Assembly: GCA_008508345.1 (NCBI GenBank)
Contig: QNGE01000897.1
Coordinates: 147,489 to 211,488 of the forward strand
Direction: 5' to 3'
Source: Paragonimus westermani
Taxonomy: Eukaryota > Platyhelminthes > Trematoda > Plagiorchiida > Troglotrematidae
Length of the DNA: 64,000 nt
The first letter of the stretch is position 1. Each line of letters starts with the position of its first letter. The notes under the pieces were generated by a model. It had not been told where the DNA came from and did no database searches. It saw nothing but the letters and a program-made list of their open reading frames with translations. This document shows positions 38,401-50,905 of the stretch, piece by piece. The position numbers and the translations under genes were made by a program.

Positions 38401-40093
38401 GTCCTTGTCCTGAACGAAAGCAAACTTTTTTCAACTATGAATTCACCCAACCTAAATGAATAACGCTTTTGTGAGAAAGAAGTAGAAGGCAACGAGAAGA
38501 TATTAAGCGTCCGAAGTCCTTACATGTCTGTGTTCAGACAATCGCAAAAAGAGTGTGTAAGTACTAGTTGGAATATGCGGACAAAAACAGCCAGCGGAAT
38601 TCTACACAGCGGCAGAAGGATGGCGATGTGGTGTTTTCTCTATCTTGGTCCCAGTCTTGTTTCAGCAATCGCATTTGCCTCATTGGTGGAAACTTCCTCT
38701 TACTGACTTTGATAGCCTGTTATTCTTGGTAATTTCTTCTGATATAAGTTAGAATGATTGAGAGATGTCCGCCCCAGAAGGGAAAACTGATTGACCTTTC
38801 TCGTTTTATTAATGGTTAGTTTTGTTTACGCACCTATTTTTTTGACTGTTTTTTCTTGGATCAACGCTAATTGCATGCAATTCAAGTGTCGTTTTCACAC
38901 CCCGTATTTCAAGGTCTACCATAGGACAAGGTGAAACAGACTTATTAGCAGTTTCATAACAGCAGAGTTATTACTGAGGCGCATCGATTGCAACACCTCT
39001 GTCAACTTTTGCCAAGTAGTGCTATTAAATGTTACACGTAATTGCGACCATCGCACAATTTAAACAGCAACTTTTGTGAAGTTCCAAGTACACACTAAAT
39101 GTCACCGGTCTTGTTCTAGTTGCAGCCCAAATTTTTCTCAACAGGTTTCATTCAAATTATGAATATTTGTAAGACTGCTTATAGGTTACCGATCCAATTT
39201 GTAGAGAGTGACATTTCGTGAGAGTCAAGCGGCGGGCGTTTAGGACGAAAATAAGAGCAGTGCCGATCCTTAACTGTTACCGCTGCTCTCTCAGCATAGT
39301 AGGTTTCATCCATCTCGAAATATTCCCACAGGTTTGCATCTAGTCACAAACATCGGAGCACGTTAGTCGTTAGGATCCAATAAGGTTTGAAAGCGTTTTG
39401 GTCCGAGAGTTTGCTGGTATGACAGAACAGTTTGATTCGAAAAGTGACATATGTTGTACACAAACTTACAGCAATAAACAACGACACTATTTTCACGCAG
39501 TTGTTATTTTTTTATCGCACGTTTGTGCAGGTGTTCCACTTTCAGATATCTGTCTATGGATTGTCATGGGAAAAACCAACAACGTTTTCGGTTCTGTATG
39601 AAGGGAACCAAGCCGTAATCCCTAGTGCACTGGTTCGCTGTACATGCTACCTACCTATGTTATGAAAGGCGCACCACAGGACAACGGGTGGTAACGATGA
39701 TAAAACGAATGCAGTTGTTTTGCCCATGGCGAATTAGTTAGTTGCTTCTACCAGATACTGAGTTTGTCAAACGAATCTTTACTTCAGTCCGTGGCACACA
39801 GCACAAAAGGAGATGGCACCTAATCGGGTAGAGTGGCGTCCACTTGGCTTTTGTTTAACTCATTTGTCTGCTGGATAAAGACTGTTTACTGTACCAGTGA
39901 ATTAAATTGTGGATCAGCAAGAGACCATCAGCTGTTTGGATAATACCAGGCATACATGAGGTCGTTGATTACGTTCCTGATTGTTCCGTGGACTAAAGTA
40001 CGAAGTTTTTTCGGACACTTCATAGTCTATGAAAGGGCCGTGGCAGTTAAGCATTAGTGTGAACCGCCGATGTGCTGCTGTGTATGATGATGA
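35421..40093. other. No assignable feature
   Basis: Frames are at most 118 codons (36,111-36,467 plus). That one meets a GTAAGT after codon 24, but nothing else supports an exon. No repeats recognised. Confidence 0.4.
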
Positions 40094-40143
40094 NNNNNNN
40101 NNNNNNNNNNNNNNNNNNNNNNNNNNNNNNNNNNNNNNNNNNN
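40094..40143. other. Assembly gap of 50 N
   Basis: Exactly 50 undetermined bases; probably a scaffold gap of placeholder length. Predicted frames crossing it are meaningless. Confidence 0.98.
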
Positions 40144-43100
40144 CACATTTTTCGTTTGGACATGGAAAGTGGGAATAGCTTGGACAAAATTCATGCAATC
40201 AAGAGGGAAGACCGTGCTCATTTTTACTTTTATCCGTGTCGAATGCATAACGGTAACCGTAATTGTCCGCTGTTCTTCACTCAACTGTATACGCACATAC
40301 ACCTCAATTAGGAAACAAGAATAAAGGAGCATAAAAAATGAACGGCTACTCAGGGTCATATCTTCAACTCGCCATGTCTGTACAGAATCACTCACCATAT
40401 TCAGTATGCAGTTGTCGGATTGCAGCCACACGAGTTAGCATATGCATGTGTGTTTACTGCGTCGTAATTACCTGTCCTCCACACGCTTGAGCTTCCATCC
40501 GGAACATGCAAATTTGATATTGATATGCTTGTGCAGATGATTTCGCAGACTAGTTCATCTAGTACTATGCCATATACAACGCCCAGCTGCACAGTCGGTT
40601 AGTTTTTTCCTGTGCCTCTTTATTGATTGAACTAATGGGATGCTCGAAAAGAATCACTTTGTGCCCAAGCACACCAAAAAGTGACCTGGGTCAGTCAAAA
40701 CGAACAGCTCAACTATATGAAGCTAGACCTCGCCACTAGTGTTTTTGATAGACTACGATATCAACCGAGATATTTACAATCCTCATTTTCTCTAAACGTA
40801 ATATTCACTAAAGCACAGTTCGATTGTCATTAGGCAAAATTTTCTAACTAAAATCATTTCTGCAGCAAACCAAATAAAAATGCCTGTATTTTGATTCGGT
40901 TGTCATCGACTAAAATTGCAAAGACGGTTGAAAAAATGACCTGCAGGATGGGGATTGTGTGGACTTCACAGAGGGCGGCTGATTCTACGGGAAATATTCC
41001 TACATATACCTAGTGGGTTGTCCAGGGTGGTCTGGCTGAATGTTGAGAGCAAAATTGTTGATCGATAGACTAATTACCTCTTCCATACTACGTATTGGCT
41101 TGGGGAACTCACGGAGGATTTCTGGTTCTGCGTTTATGTACGTACGTGACTATGTCGTCTTGATCACTTACGAATTTACGTGTAATACTCGGAGTTAGGG
41201 ACTTTGAATAACCCTCGATATCTTACTTTTACTGAAACCTTCCAAGTCAGTGATGAGGAGGATTCCTGGGACCGGTTGAAATAGGCCGCTTTTGTTCATG
41301 AAACAAACAAACCTGTATGCATAAATGTACATCAGTATTAAACGAACCAGAGTCTCTCACTGGCTGATCATATTGACATATGCGGTCGTAAACTATAAGC
41401 TGACCGACGCAATGTAGAACAAACAGTTTGGTGAATAACGGAAAGTGTAACACTGGGGCTGTTCGTTCAATCTCGATGTGGTATCTTAAAGCAATCTTCA
41501 GACTGTTCCCCGGCTGGATCGTCTGTTGTGTCGGGGTTTGGATAGGCGTTGAATCGAGTATATTTTCATCACACTGCTGTGTACGAACGTTGGTGGCCGT
41601 TGTTCGGTCCTTACCGTAAGGGTTCACAACTGAAGTCCCAGACATTTCTCTCCCATGCTCCCTGAACTACGGCCATCATTTTAATTGCTCTGTAGCAGTT
41701 AAGCATCAGCGAGAATTGGCAATATATTATACTTGTCATTATGACGGTGGTAATAGGTTGCGCCTATAGGTGGTTCTAGTGAAACAGAATGCACTTCATT
41801 CTTATCCCTGTAACGGTACGATAAAAACAACCACATGTTGGGGAGTAAAACTGTCGTCGCGTGCTTAATTGCCTTTCCCGTGTCACATTCAAGTTACCTG
41901 TCAGCTCGAACAAGGTTTAACAGTAGCGTATAACTGTGATCGCCATAGTGTCGTCCATATCTTCCAGCCCAAACACCTATCAAATTAACAATAGTTCAGT
42001 TGACTCGACACCCTCAGAAGCCTACTAACCAACCTCAGATTTATTGCTTTGGACGCCTGTGATCCCGTGTGATGTTCGAATACATTTTTGGACGAAACTA
42101 TGTGCACACTGGAAGGTAAAAGTTTAGCCACAGTTTTCGCTCTCGAATCCACGTCAAATATATGCCTTAGATTATAGTTCCGCTTACGCCGAAACACGAA
42201 TGATATGCATGTTCATGTCCGTAGGAAAAACTGAACGTTCATTTACGTAGTTTTTCATAGTGATATATATTTCTAAAAAAGTGGACAGTGGTAGTTGCAA
42301 TCCCATAGCCAGCAAGATCAAAAAACGTCATGTACGTGGCTCCCTTTCTCTACTGGTCCCATCTTCACGCAACCACGTTAGCTCCACAGTATCGACCGCT
42401 TGAATGCCAAACGGTGAATACCACTGATCCTCCAGTGATTAATTTTTCACAAACATAAAAGTTCCACAATGTATTGTCTAATGAGACACCGTAGCACGAG
42501 TCGATGAGAAATAGCCGAACTAGTGTAAATGACCACCCTAGGTAATTTTGCTGCAGTCAAGCGGAAAATGGTGGTTGAACATCTGATGGTCACGCATACA
42601 CTGTGTCTTGAAAACTGGATTCACTATCGTCGTGAACATACTGAACTGCATTGTGAATGTTTCTGAGTTAAGCCTAGTGCCGAATGACTAGTGGCAGTTA
42701 CTTTGACCGTACCGTTCCAAACAGTTGTGATTTGGGTGGTTCGAGAAAGTGAAATTTTGAGAGTTTTGGCAGATACAGCTGAGTACGCAGGGGTAAGTCG
42801 AGAGGTTTTAAAAGTTTAGATATACTTTCGTACGTTATTTGAGATGGCCAAAGAATATCCTGTCAGTTGAACAAAGAAGACTACAGATAGTCTTTCCAAA
42901 GTAAGACACCAGGTGAATATTTAAGTTATCTTCTGGTAAAACCCGAAGCAATTCAGAGTTCATCTCAATATCACCATAAATATTAACCAACGCATGATGG
43001 AAACCTCACTGTCAAGATGTAAGATGATGAGTTTACCTACCCCGTTATATATATGTACTAGATATGACAGCGTCTATTATTAGTTAATCTTGATGCTTCG

Positions 43101-45430
43101 TCGACCCTACACTTCGTACGCCTCAGTACTGAAGCGGAACATGGGTCAGATTCTCCGGCCCCGTGAGGATACTGTTAGCGTGTTCTTTGGAAAGAACCAA
43201 CGTGCTCATCTAACGCATTAAAAATGGATAACCGCTGAGCGAACGAGGAGCATTTCCTACTTTTTAGATGCACAAACTGGACCAAGTAAACAGTAAGCAA
43301 AAAGTTGGCATTCACGTTCTGATGCCGATACACTATTCACTGGAAGTTGTCAGTTTCGAGCAGGGTGAATCTGTGTTACATTTTACAACGAATGTTTTGC
43401 ATTTTCGAGGAATCAACATCCGAAACTGGCTGGAATGAGATCCTGACGTCGGTCCCATGTAATATTTTTGATGCCTGTCAGATTGTCAGTTATGCAGGGA
43501 GGCAAAGGTCCTATTCTCCAGACCTGCGATAACAGTACCTTTGAAGCCAGCACGCAGGAGTTTGGACTCAATCATTCTGCGGTTTGATCTGAGCTTTATC
43601 GATCCGCCAAAGTTTTGACGCAGTGTTTTCAGTACCCTGTAACAGTTCCATAAAAACAACCATGTAGCAACCGATTGTCTACTTTTATCGAAAACAGTTT
43701 TTACGTCCTTTGCGATAAAACTTACCTAAACCAGATTCAGTCCTTCGCATTCAAATGCGATTTTTCGGGTTGTTCCAGAAAACCATTGATGAAGAACTGG
43801 TCCTAAGTAGGAAGTGCTAATGTTGGGGTGATCATATGGTTTTGTCTCCTTGTGTACGTGGCGTTAGAAACATCAGATGGCACGAACTCCTGAAGAAAGA
43901 CAACTGATTTATGATCACAACTCTCTCATAACGAAATAGGTCCTACAAATTAACACCAGTGACTAATATATATTTCATCATTCTCAAGTTATCCGATTAA
44001 AAGTTGTTGTCCCCTAGGTTTCATCTCGATAATTTCAATAATCTAATTACGAGCTGAAGGTGATTTATTGGAACCTTCTATCACTGTTCTAAAATATGGT
44101 CTGACAGACGGAGCAGTATCTCTTTCAGACGAACAATTAGAACTTACCGGTTTTCCCCTCACCCACGCTGTAGTTATCATCAAAACATCATGTTTCGCAC
44201 ACAACGGAGGCCCGATGCAAAACAGTGGTTGGCTTGTTCGAAAAGTGCACCTTTTACTAGATCGTAGAATAAGTGCACGTATGGTGACAATGATCACTCA
44301 TCTCCTCAAATGAAGGATTAATCATTGTTACTACAACTGCAATAAAAAAGGTTAAAGACGCTATCGTCTGTTTCAGCAGGTTTGGTCTTCTGACTTAACT
44401 GTCTTCTGAATTCACATCATCGATGTTCGGTAGGCATGTTCACGGCACGCACGCAACACATGGTTTGCATGGTCAGCTCTGTATTTCGGTCGGCTCATAC
44501 GATGTTACTTAGTAACTATCCGGCCGCATTTTCGTCTTTTGTACATGAAAATCTTTGGTAAACCAAAAGTAACCTCAAGATTTCCACGCGAACGATAAGA
44601 GCAGGCACGAACTTACTGGTTTTGATGAAATAACCTGTGTTTAGAAGCTAAGAAATAGGTCACTACCGATCTTTTTGAGTTAAGTTGTGCACCGTTGCTT
44701 TAATCGGACAATCTTGTGAGCATAAAATAGGTTGGAGACTTCACCGTCAGTAAAAGGCTGTGTCGCCAACACCTTTATCCAGCATCCATCTTTGTGACCG
44801 AACAACACTATTCCAAATTATTAACCATATCATACATATTTCACGTATTACCTTCACACGCCTTTCAATACTATTAATGCACACAGTTCTCTGCTTTCCT
44901 GGTTTATGATAAAGTTGATCAAATCATATATTTCCCAACATCATCAAAGTGTCGTGGTAAATGATGTCTAAGATTCAACTTAGTCTGACTCTGTGTTTAT
45001 ATGATTGTTAACGATAATTTGATCTATCTGTGTTTTCATATGTCTCGCTTCTAATCAATTAAGTCAATCATGATAACACTGAGTTTCTCATCTGACCAGA
45101 AAAATTTGCCTCGGCTTTATAATCTAAGTGTTGCCGAACTTTCTAACTTAACATATGTATTGAATTCATGTGGAATACTTGACGCTACAACACAGATAAC
45201 TTCTTCGGTAACATTTAGATTTAGGCCGTACTTCGTTGGTTGCAAAAGTGCTAGTTTGTTCCGTCTGAATCTGGTGAACCTGATGAGGAAGATGCACAGT
45301 AGGACTATGGGGATTAACAAGCGTGCTATAGATGTGCGAGGCGTAACATGAAGCAGTGTCATGTAGAGTGACAGCATGCGCTGTTCAGTTACGTAAGAGC
45401 TTATTTTGATGATTTTCTGAATCAACTTAC
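40144..45430. other. No firm feature; a stretch open on both strands at 44,043-44,313
   Basis: At 44,043-44,313 both strands are open for over 80 codons. The plus-strand product (LLEPSITVLKYG, then DGAVSLSDEQLELTGFP) has a protein-like composition. The minus strand contains a GTAAGT donor after GGAAAACCG. I recognise neither. The minus-strand frame at 41,247-41,645 (132 codons) is within chance length. Confidence 0.35.
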
Positions 45431-45542
45431 CACGATAAAGTTTGCCTTTGATTGTGATCGAACTGGCAGGTAGATAATTCTTACCATCAGCCCGGCGATA
45501 GTTCTTTGGTAATGTGCCGTTTTTCACCACCGGTTTGCCCTC
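45431..45542 (-). CDS. Candidate internal exon of an unidentified gene
   Basis: Read on the minus strand, a T-rich tract and an AG precede 112 nt that are fully open and end at a consensus donor GTAAGT (complement of 45,425-45,430). The encoded 37 residues are charged and balanced (EGKPVVKNGTLPKNYRRADG, then KNYLPASSITIKGKLYRG). Third codon positions look coding, unlike the low-complexity frames nearby. The exon would start in phase 0 and end in phase 1. The same frame runs on into the intron for about 100 codons with a hydrophobic, chance-like composition. No domain is recognised and no partner exon was found, so the call rests on splice signals and composition only. Confidence 0.4.
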
Positions 45543-46959
45543 CTTGTCAAACGATGACAAAAATTACATCGCACCTTATGAACGATAGTGGCAGAAGTTA
45601 AGCCCCGAATAATCCTTCCATCCAGATCTAGCGTCAATACTAGATTAACGAATACTTCGTTCATATAACATTCTGCTGACTGTTTTATTCGTGCAAGTTT
45701 TCTGCCACTTCGGAAGAACCAATCATTTTTGTGTAGAAGTTTTAGCTAGCATCGCTTTTCACATAATTATATCTTATTTAACTAATAAAAATTATATCTT
45801 CAGCAGAAAGCCTCAAATCTTACCATTATACCTTTGATGTTTTTACATGTCGGCATGGTGTTTCGACCGTAGAATGGTAGTTTCATGAACATTGTTCACA
45901 AACAGTCTTGCTTCTTTAATTACGTACATTAGTAGCAGTCCTTGAGTTTATACTGTCTTATGTCTAAAGATACGACTGCGTCGAAACAATCATTGTTACA
46001 GTCGTTTCAAGGTGGTACATATATATGTAAATATATATGTACGTATAGACACAAACTTAAGTACTAAAATTGCATTTCGCCCCATCAATGGAATTCCATT
46101 GGTGCCAGCTTCACAAGAAAGCAAACCATTGAAGATATTCCCAACGTTTACAATGACTTCAAGTCTCAACATAGAGAGTTCCACATGGTTGAGTATAAAA
46201 TCAGATCAGCTGGTCTGAAATGAGTAATGCCACTGAGTACGAATTAATCAGGTTACCTACCAATTAAATCAATTTGTTCCATTCAGCCTTTAAAGTGCAT
46301 TCGGGAACACTGGGTGCTGAGATTGACGCTGTTTCGAAATTCAAGTAAATATATACGTAGATAACAGTTAACGGATTCTATTTTTGTACCCTCAAAATTG
46401 TAACCTACACATTTGTGTGCTAACTTAGGTCAACTGGTCTAGTTGGTGAACGGAATGAAGCTAAACTGCATTTCACTAACTAAATTGTGTTGCATTAATG
46501 GACAGTGTAAATTAGTGTTCTTTTCGTGAAATAATTCAGACAGAAGGTTTTTTCGAACTGAACCTAAATTTAGTTGCAGATTCTACCTTCAGTGAAACAA
46601 TGAGTTTGACGTATCCTCCTGTGCTTTCACCCTTCTAACTACTGAGTTCTAAATTTTAAAGTAAACACAGAGTTAAACGACATAGCATATAAGGAGTTAG
46701 TATTAGTTTGATCCGATCTATCACAACACCGCTTTCTAGCCTGCGGGTTTAAAACTGAACATATAAGTTGTCTGTTTCTTCTAACACTAGTAAACAGCGA
46801 TATTAACAGGAATTGAGGTTGTGAGACCGCTCATCGCTCAAAGTGTAGGGCTTCCTCCTTCCATTCTTGCCGGTTGATTCGCTGATGAGATGTCAGGTAA
46901 CTTTCGAGCATTTGTCAGTAGTCATCATTTAATTTTGTTCTTTTGGTCACAAAATGAAC
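45543..46959. other. No assignable feature
   Basis: Includes a short palindromic TA-rich tract (TACATATATATGTAAATATA, from 46,017). No genes recognised. Confidence 0.45.
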
Positions 46960-46975
46960 AACTTTAAAATTTTCA
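46960..46975 (+). repeat. Target-site duplication, left copy (16 bp)
   Basis: AACTTTAAAATTTTCA, identical to 47,660-47,675 and flanking the composite SINE insertion. The last bases also fit the SINE tail, so the exact border is ambiguous by a few bases. Confidence 0.8.
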
Positions 46976-47364
46976 AGTTGAACATCATTCACATTTTATC
47001 GCAACCTTCACATTCAGATAGAATTTCCAGCCAGCCTCTTTCGAAAACAAGCACTAGACTCGAGCTTCGTTCTAGTTAGAGCTCATCAGTAGTGCATATT
47101 CTTGCTACGGCCGGGATTTGAACTCCGGCCATTCCAATCATGAGGCAACCGTGGTGACCACTGCGCCATTGACCTCACATTCGGCACGACCGAATTGTCA
47201 AATGTGAACGCTCAACCACTGTCGCTTGTGAGCAATGATCAGGTTGCCCGATCATCTCGAGAGGTGACACCGTAACTGTCCTGTTAACTCCAATCGATTG
47301 AGACTTCCGAGACAGGTCAAACTCATTGATCTCATTGAACCTGCAAGGCGATATTTTAGATTAC
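46976..47364 (-). mobile_element. Hammerhead-SINE (family 1), full unit within the composite insertion
   Basis: Tail, hammerhead, tRNA-like head and 5' segment on the minus strand. Hammerhead positions 47,051-47,095: CTGATGA, CTCGAG, GTC and stem I (GCACTA/TAGTGC) are intact. GAAA has become GAAG, and one stem II pair is lost (GCTCT against AGAAC). The B box (GAGTTCAAATCCC, minus strand) lies at about 47,115-47,127. This unit continues head-to-tail into the next fragment. Confidence 0.88.
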
Positions 47365-47436
47365 TGATGAGTAGTCGGAGACTTGGTTTATTTTCAAGTT
47401 GATCGTAGCCTTCGCATTCAAATAGACTTTCCAGCC
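47365..47436 (-). mobile_element. Tail of the preceding family 1 unit (head-to-tail junction)
   Basis: On the minus strand this is the tail, from GGCTGGAAAGTC through TTGAAAATAAACC, joined directly to the 5' end of the unit at 46,976-47,364. The CCAGCC landmark recurs at 47,027 and 47,431, giving a repeat period of about 404 bp. This is therefore part of a tandem multimer. Confidence 0.8.
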
Positions 47437-47659
47437 AACCAACACGGTTGCCTCATGAACGCGTGACCGGAGTTCGCATCCCGGCCGGGGCAAGGATATG
47501 CACTACCGATGAGCTCTAATGAGAGCAAAACTCGAGTGTAGTGTTTCTTTTCGAAAGACACTGGCTGGCTGAAAAGTCTGTCCGAATGCGAAGGCTGTGA
47601 GTGAGGCTATGAGTGATGGACAACTTGGAAATAAACCAAATTCCCGACTACTCATCCGT
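47437..47659 (+). mobile_element. Hammerhead-SINE (family 1), 5'-truncated unit in opposite orientation
   Basis: It starts inside the A box (CAACACGGTTGCCTCATG) and runs to the 3' end of the tail next to the right target-site duplication. The hammerhead region 47,500-47,544 has three core lesions: CCGATGA for CTGATGA, AAAA for GAAA, and GTG at the cleavage site. Stem II is intact. Confidence 0.85.
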
Positions 47660-47675
47660 AACTTTAAAATTTTCA
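47660..47675 (+). repeat. Target-site duplication, right copy (16 bp)
   Basis: Identical to 46,960-46,975. It shows that the oppositely oriented segments between the two copies arrived in one insertion. Confidence 0.8.
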
Positions 47676-50600
47676 TTGGTTATGACTAGCCCACTCAGTC
47701 TTGATGTGAATGTTTTCCGTACGACACTCGTCCGAAGGTGAGTGTTGTTAATGTTGTTACCAAGTTTGGTACACACAGTTTTGCTAGTTATAGGCAGTTC
47801 TGCTACATTTACTGAAGAGGACGATTCACACAACATTTTGTTTATCTGAACACGTGACAGCTTGTCTGTTCTTCAAAACAACTTTTGATAACACAGTAAC
47901 CAAATCAAATCCAAAATTTATTTGTTTATTATTTCAATGATACGGGGTGTTAGATATAATATATTTAAAAAATAACAATAAATTCCACTGTAATTAATGT
48001 CACCCTTTTTATTACTCTTCCCACTTAGATGCATTTAACCGCAAGTTTTTTGAAAAGTATTCAAGTTGCTACTAGCCGATTAACTTATTTTGTTGTTAAT
48101 GCTCATCTTGTTTTTGTTCAATTCATTAACAGTCTGTCATGTTTTGACTGTCCCAGTGTACAGTACCGGTTATCTTCTGTACTAATTTATCTCTTGAGAC
48201 GGACACTAGCCAACATTAACCATGCTGACATTTCGTTTGCTACCACACTTTGCAATGCTACTGAATTTCCCTGTAAGTGTATTTACCATGCTTGATAAAT
48301 CCATACAGGTTGCTAATGAGATACATCTTGTCCCTGGAGGTATTGCTAAAAAACAGTTGCAGATTGTGTCAAACGGTTTTATCCGCTACACAATTCTTTA
48401 TAGATTAAAATAGAGTAGAAGTGATTCTCAGTACAACGTTCATATCTACCGACTGGTTGGGCCTACACCCAATTTCCTATTTAGCCGCTAAATACCGTCG
48501 CATCCGTTTATTCGCTTGCAACCACGCATTCGGCCAGCTCATAATCTGACGTGATTTTCTGCCGATCATCTCGAACAAGAACTAGGATCAAACAACAGGC
48601 CTGACATTCATCAACTTATCTTAACCTGTATTATCCAGTTCGCTCAGACCAACGTAGCACTCAACCGTCAACTGTTCCGACACCCCATCCGAAAATGCGA
48701 TCATCGTCCAATGATGTCCAACCATTCGGTTTCCCGTGGTATTAGTATTGCTGAAAGTCTGTACACAATAACGAAAAATTGACCGAGTCAAGAGTTGCGA
48801 AAATGACGCTTTCGAAAGCAATTTTGCTGTCGTGAAATGCAGTGGGTTACAGATCTGTTAGTCTCTATTGATCTGTCAAAACCTAAGTTGGAACAACCGA
48901 GATAAACAAATCTGCACAATTCAACAATACGTACAGGAGTGTCAGCTTATTTCGTGGGACTAACTACAACGGGACTTCAAACAACGTAGCCGTTTCAACA
49001 CTCATCTGACGCACTGTGCACCACGTCCGGTGCGAATGTTCACGTGTGTTCGCAAACCAGTCGTTCAATACATGAAACATTTCAGTGAGATCACCTGAGG
49101 ATACGTCGCATTCTGAATTATTCCTGCCCTACCTCCTGAGACACATCTGTTGACAAATATTCACCCAGGCGTTCAAAACATTTGCCATTGAGAAGTAACC
49201 AACCAGTAAATGTGGCCAGGCATGTTTTTCAGCGGTCACGGTCCATAATATGCTGAAATGTAGGTCAAAGTTGTTGCTCGTTCCACAGCTCACCGAGAAC
49301 ACTCGCTGTAATCACACAGTTCAGTTTGCATCACGCGTCGCCCAGACTAATTATCTCGTCCAATTCTGTTTAGTCTACTACGCTGAACTAGTTTCACTAA
49401 CTAATAAATATCTGTTACGCACAGGGGTATAACACAACCGTGCTTAATTGTCAGCTGATTAGTTTATCTGACTCCAATTGAAATGCTCCTCATTCAGGTC
49501 AGATTAAGCGCTCCGACTCGGACACGCTGTCGCGTACCATGATGTCTCACACTTCCACTTTCTGAGTGAATACTGAACCAGAAGTCCAAGACAATGCACT
49601 AGGCACACCTGATACGAATTGCGCATAACACTTAGTTCAACAATTTCTCCAATACATTCTTGACTCTTCATGAGATCTAGTTATAAGGCCAATGTTCGTT
49701 TCGTTCAATCACCAGCCTGTTGAAACCCGACAGATTGATGGCAGTCCAACCTGACTGATTTAGCGCCTTAAACAATTTTATATGTGCACAGTGTTGGTCG
49801 TATCGGTTGAACCTCTACTCGGTCGATGCCAGCGAGGTTGTGAGAAGTGTGCATGACGGATATCCTTTGGTATGTTCACAGAAATCTGAATATTCTGGCT
49901 TCACACATAGCAGTAACTCGTGGGTTCTGGATCCGATTTACTCGGATTTACGTCTGATTGATAACTAAAGAAGTGCTCGTCTTATCATCAACACTACACG
50001 TAGGTAAAGACCGACGATATCTATACCACGGATTATCAGTGGACCATCGTCGGACTGTAAATAAAAGCCAATAACTAGTATCACTAGTTCTGCACAGGTT
50101 CACACCCGTGTCCACTGTCGTTCACAGTACATGCTACACACAACTCTCGAGTGATCATTTCTAAAAAGAGCTCATACCGACGAAGTTTTTACTTCGGATT
50201 TCTGCTACCCATTTCCTAATAGTCCAGTACCTTGTCGAACCGCTCAGTATTTTGAGATAAACGGTGCCCAAAAACCGGCAACAAGGTGTTTTGGTGAGTG
50301 CTATGGGTACTCGATCTGCTCAATTCCGGTTTGTGGCAATGTCCATTTTCTCAAGATACCATCTAATGAAGTGTGCAGCTAGGAGTGCCGAACAATGAGG
50401 ATACTGGAAAACTGATGAGAAACTAGGTATGATCGAGGAGGATACCTACATTTTGCTGTGAATTTATAATACTCTTAGGTCACCGTAATAGATTATTGTT
50501 CGGTAAAATAGAGGTTTGCAAACGATAGACATTTGCCTGCGCAAATACTCTGGTGTTCTCATAGGTTTTTGATGGGCCATAAAAATTCCAGTAAAACAAA

Positions 50601-50699
50601 ATCCGTTGAATATGTGTTCCGTTCAGTAGGAAAGTAGTGGTTTATCACTTCTTCCAAGGCTGTCTGTAGGATGCATCCAGAAGTACTTTCAACAATACT
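47676..50699. other. No assignable feature
   Basis: Short frames only; T-rich in 47,900-48,420. Confidence 0.45.
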
Positions 50700-50905
50700 T
50701 ATACCGTCAGACTAATGGACCATTAGATCGTAAGTACAAAGTGCGGCTTTTCAGACCGTTGGCCCCAGTAATCATCCGCGAAGTGGTGGACATATATTTC
50801 TACCTAATTAGGTCCCATTAGCACCACGCACGCCCCAGAGTCGAACTCATGACCCACGAATAATTGGTAGATTGTAGTCCAGATATATCCACTGGACCAC
50901 AGGAT
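50700..50905 (-). mobile_element. tRNA-derived SINE, family 2
   Basis: On the minus strand the A box region is GTGGTCCAGTGGATATATCTGG (about 50,879-50,901, read in two parts) and the B box is GAGTTCGACTCT (50,837-50,848). The body then reads CTAATTAGGTAG and CCACCACTTCGC, matching the copy at 35.2-35.4 kb. It is not a functional tRNA gene. Confidence 0.7.

Noticed and set aside
40054..40431. Frames crossing the N block
   Set aside because: They include undetermined residues and exist only because of the gap.
46015..46045. TA-rich palindrome as a regulatory site
   Set aside because: Simple low-complexity sequence; nothing nearby to regulate.
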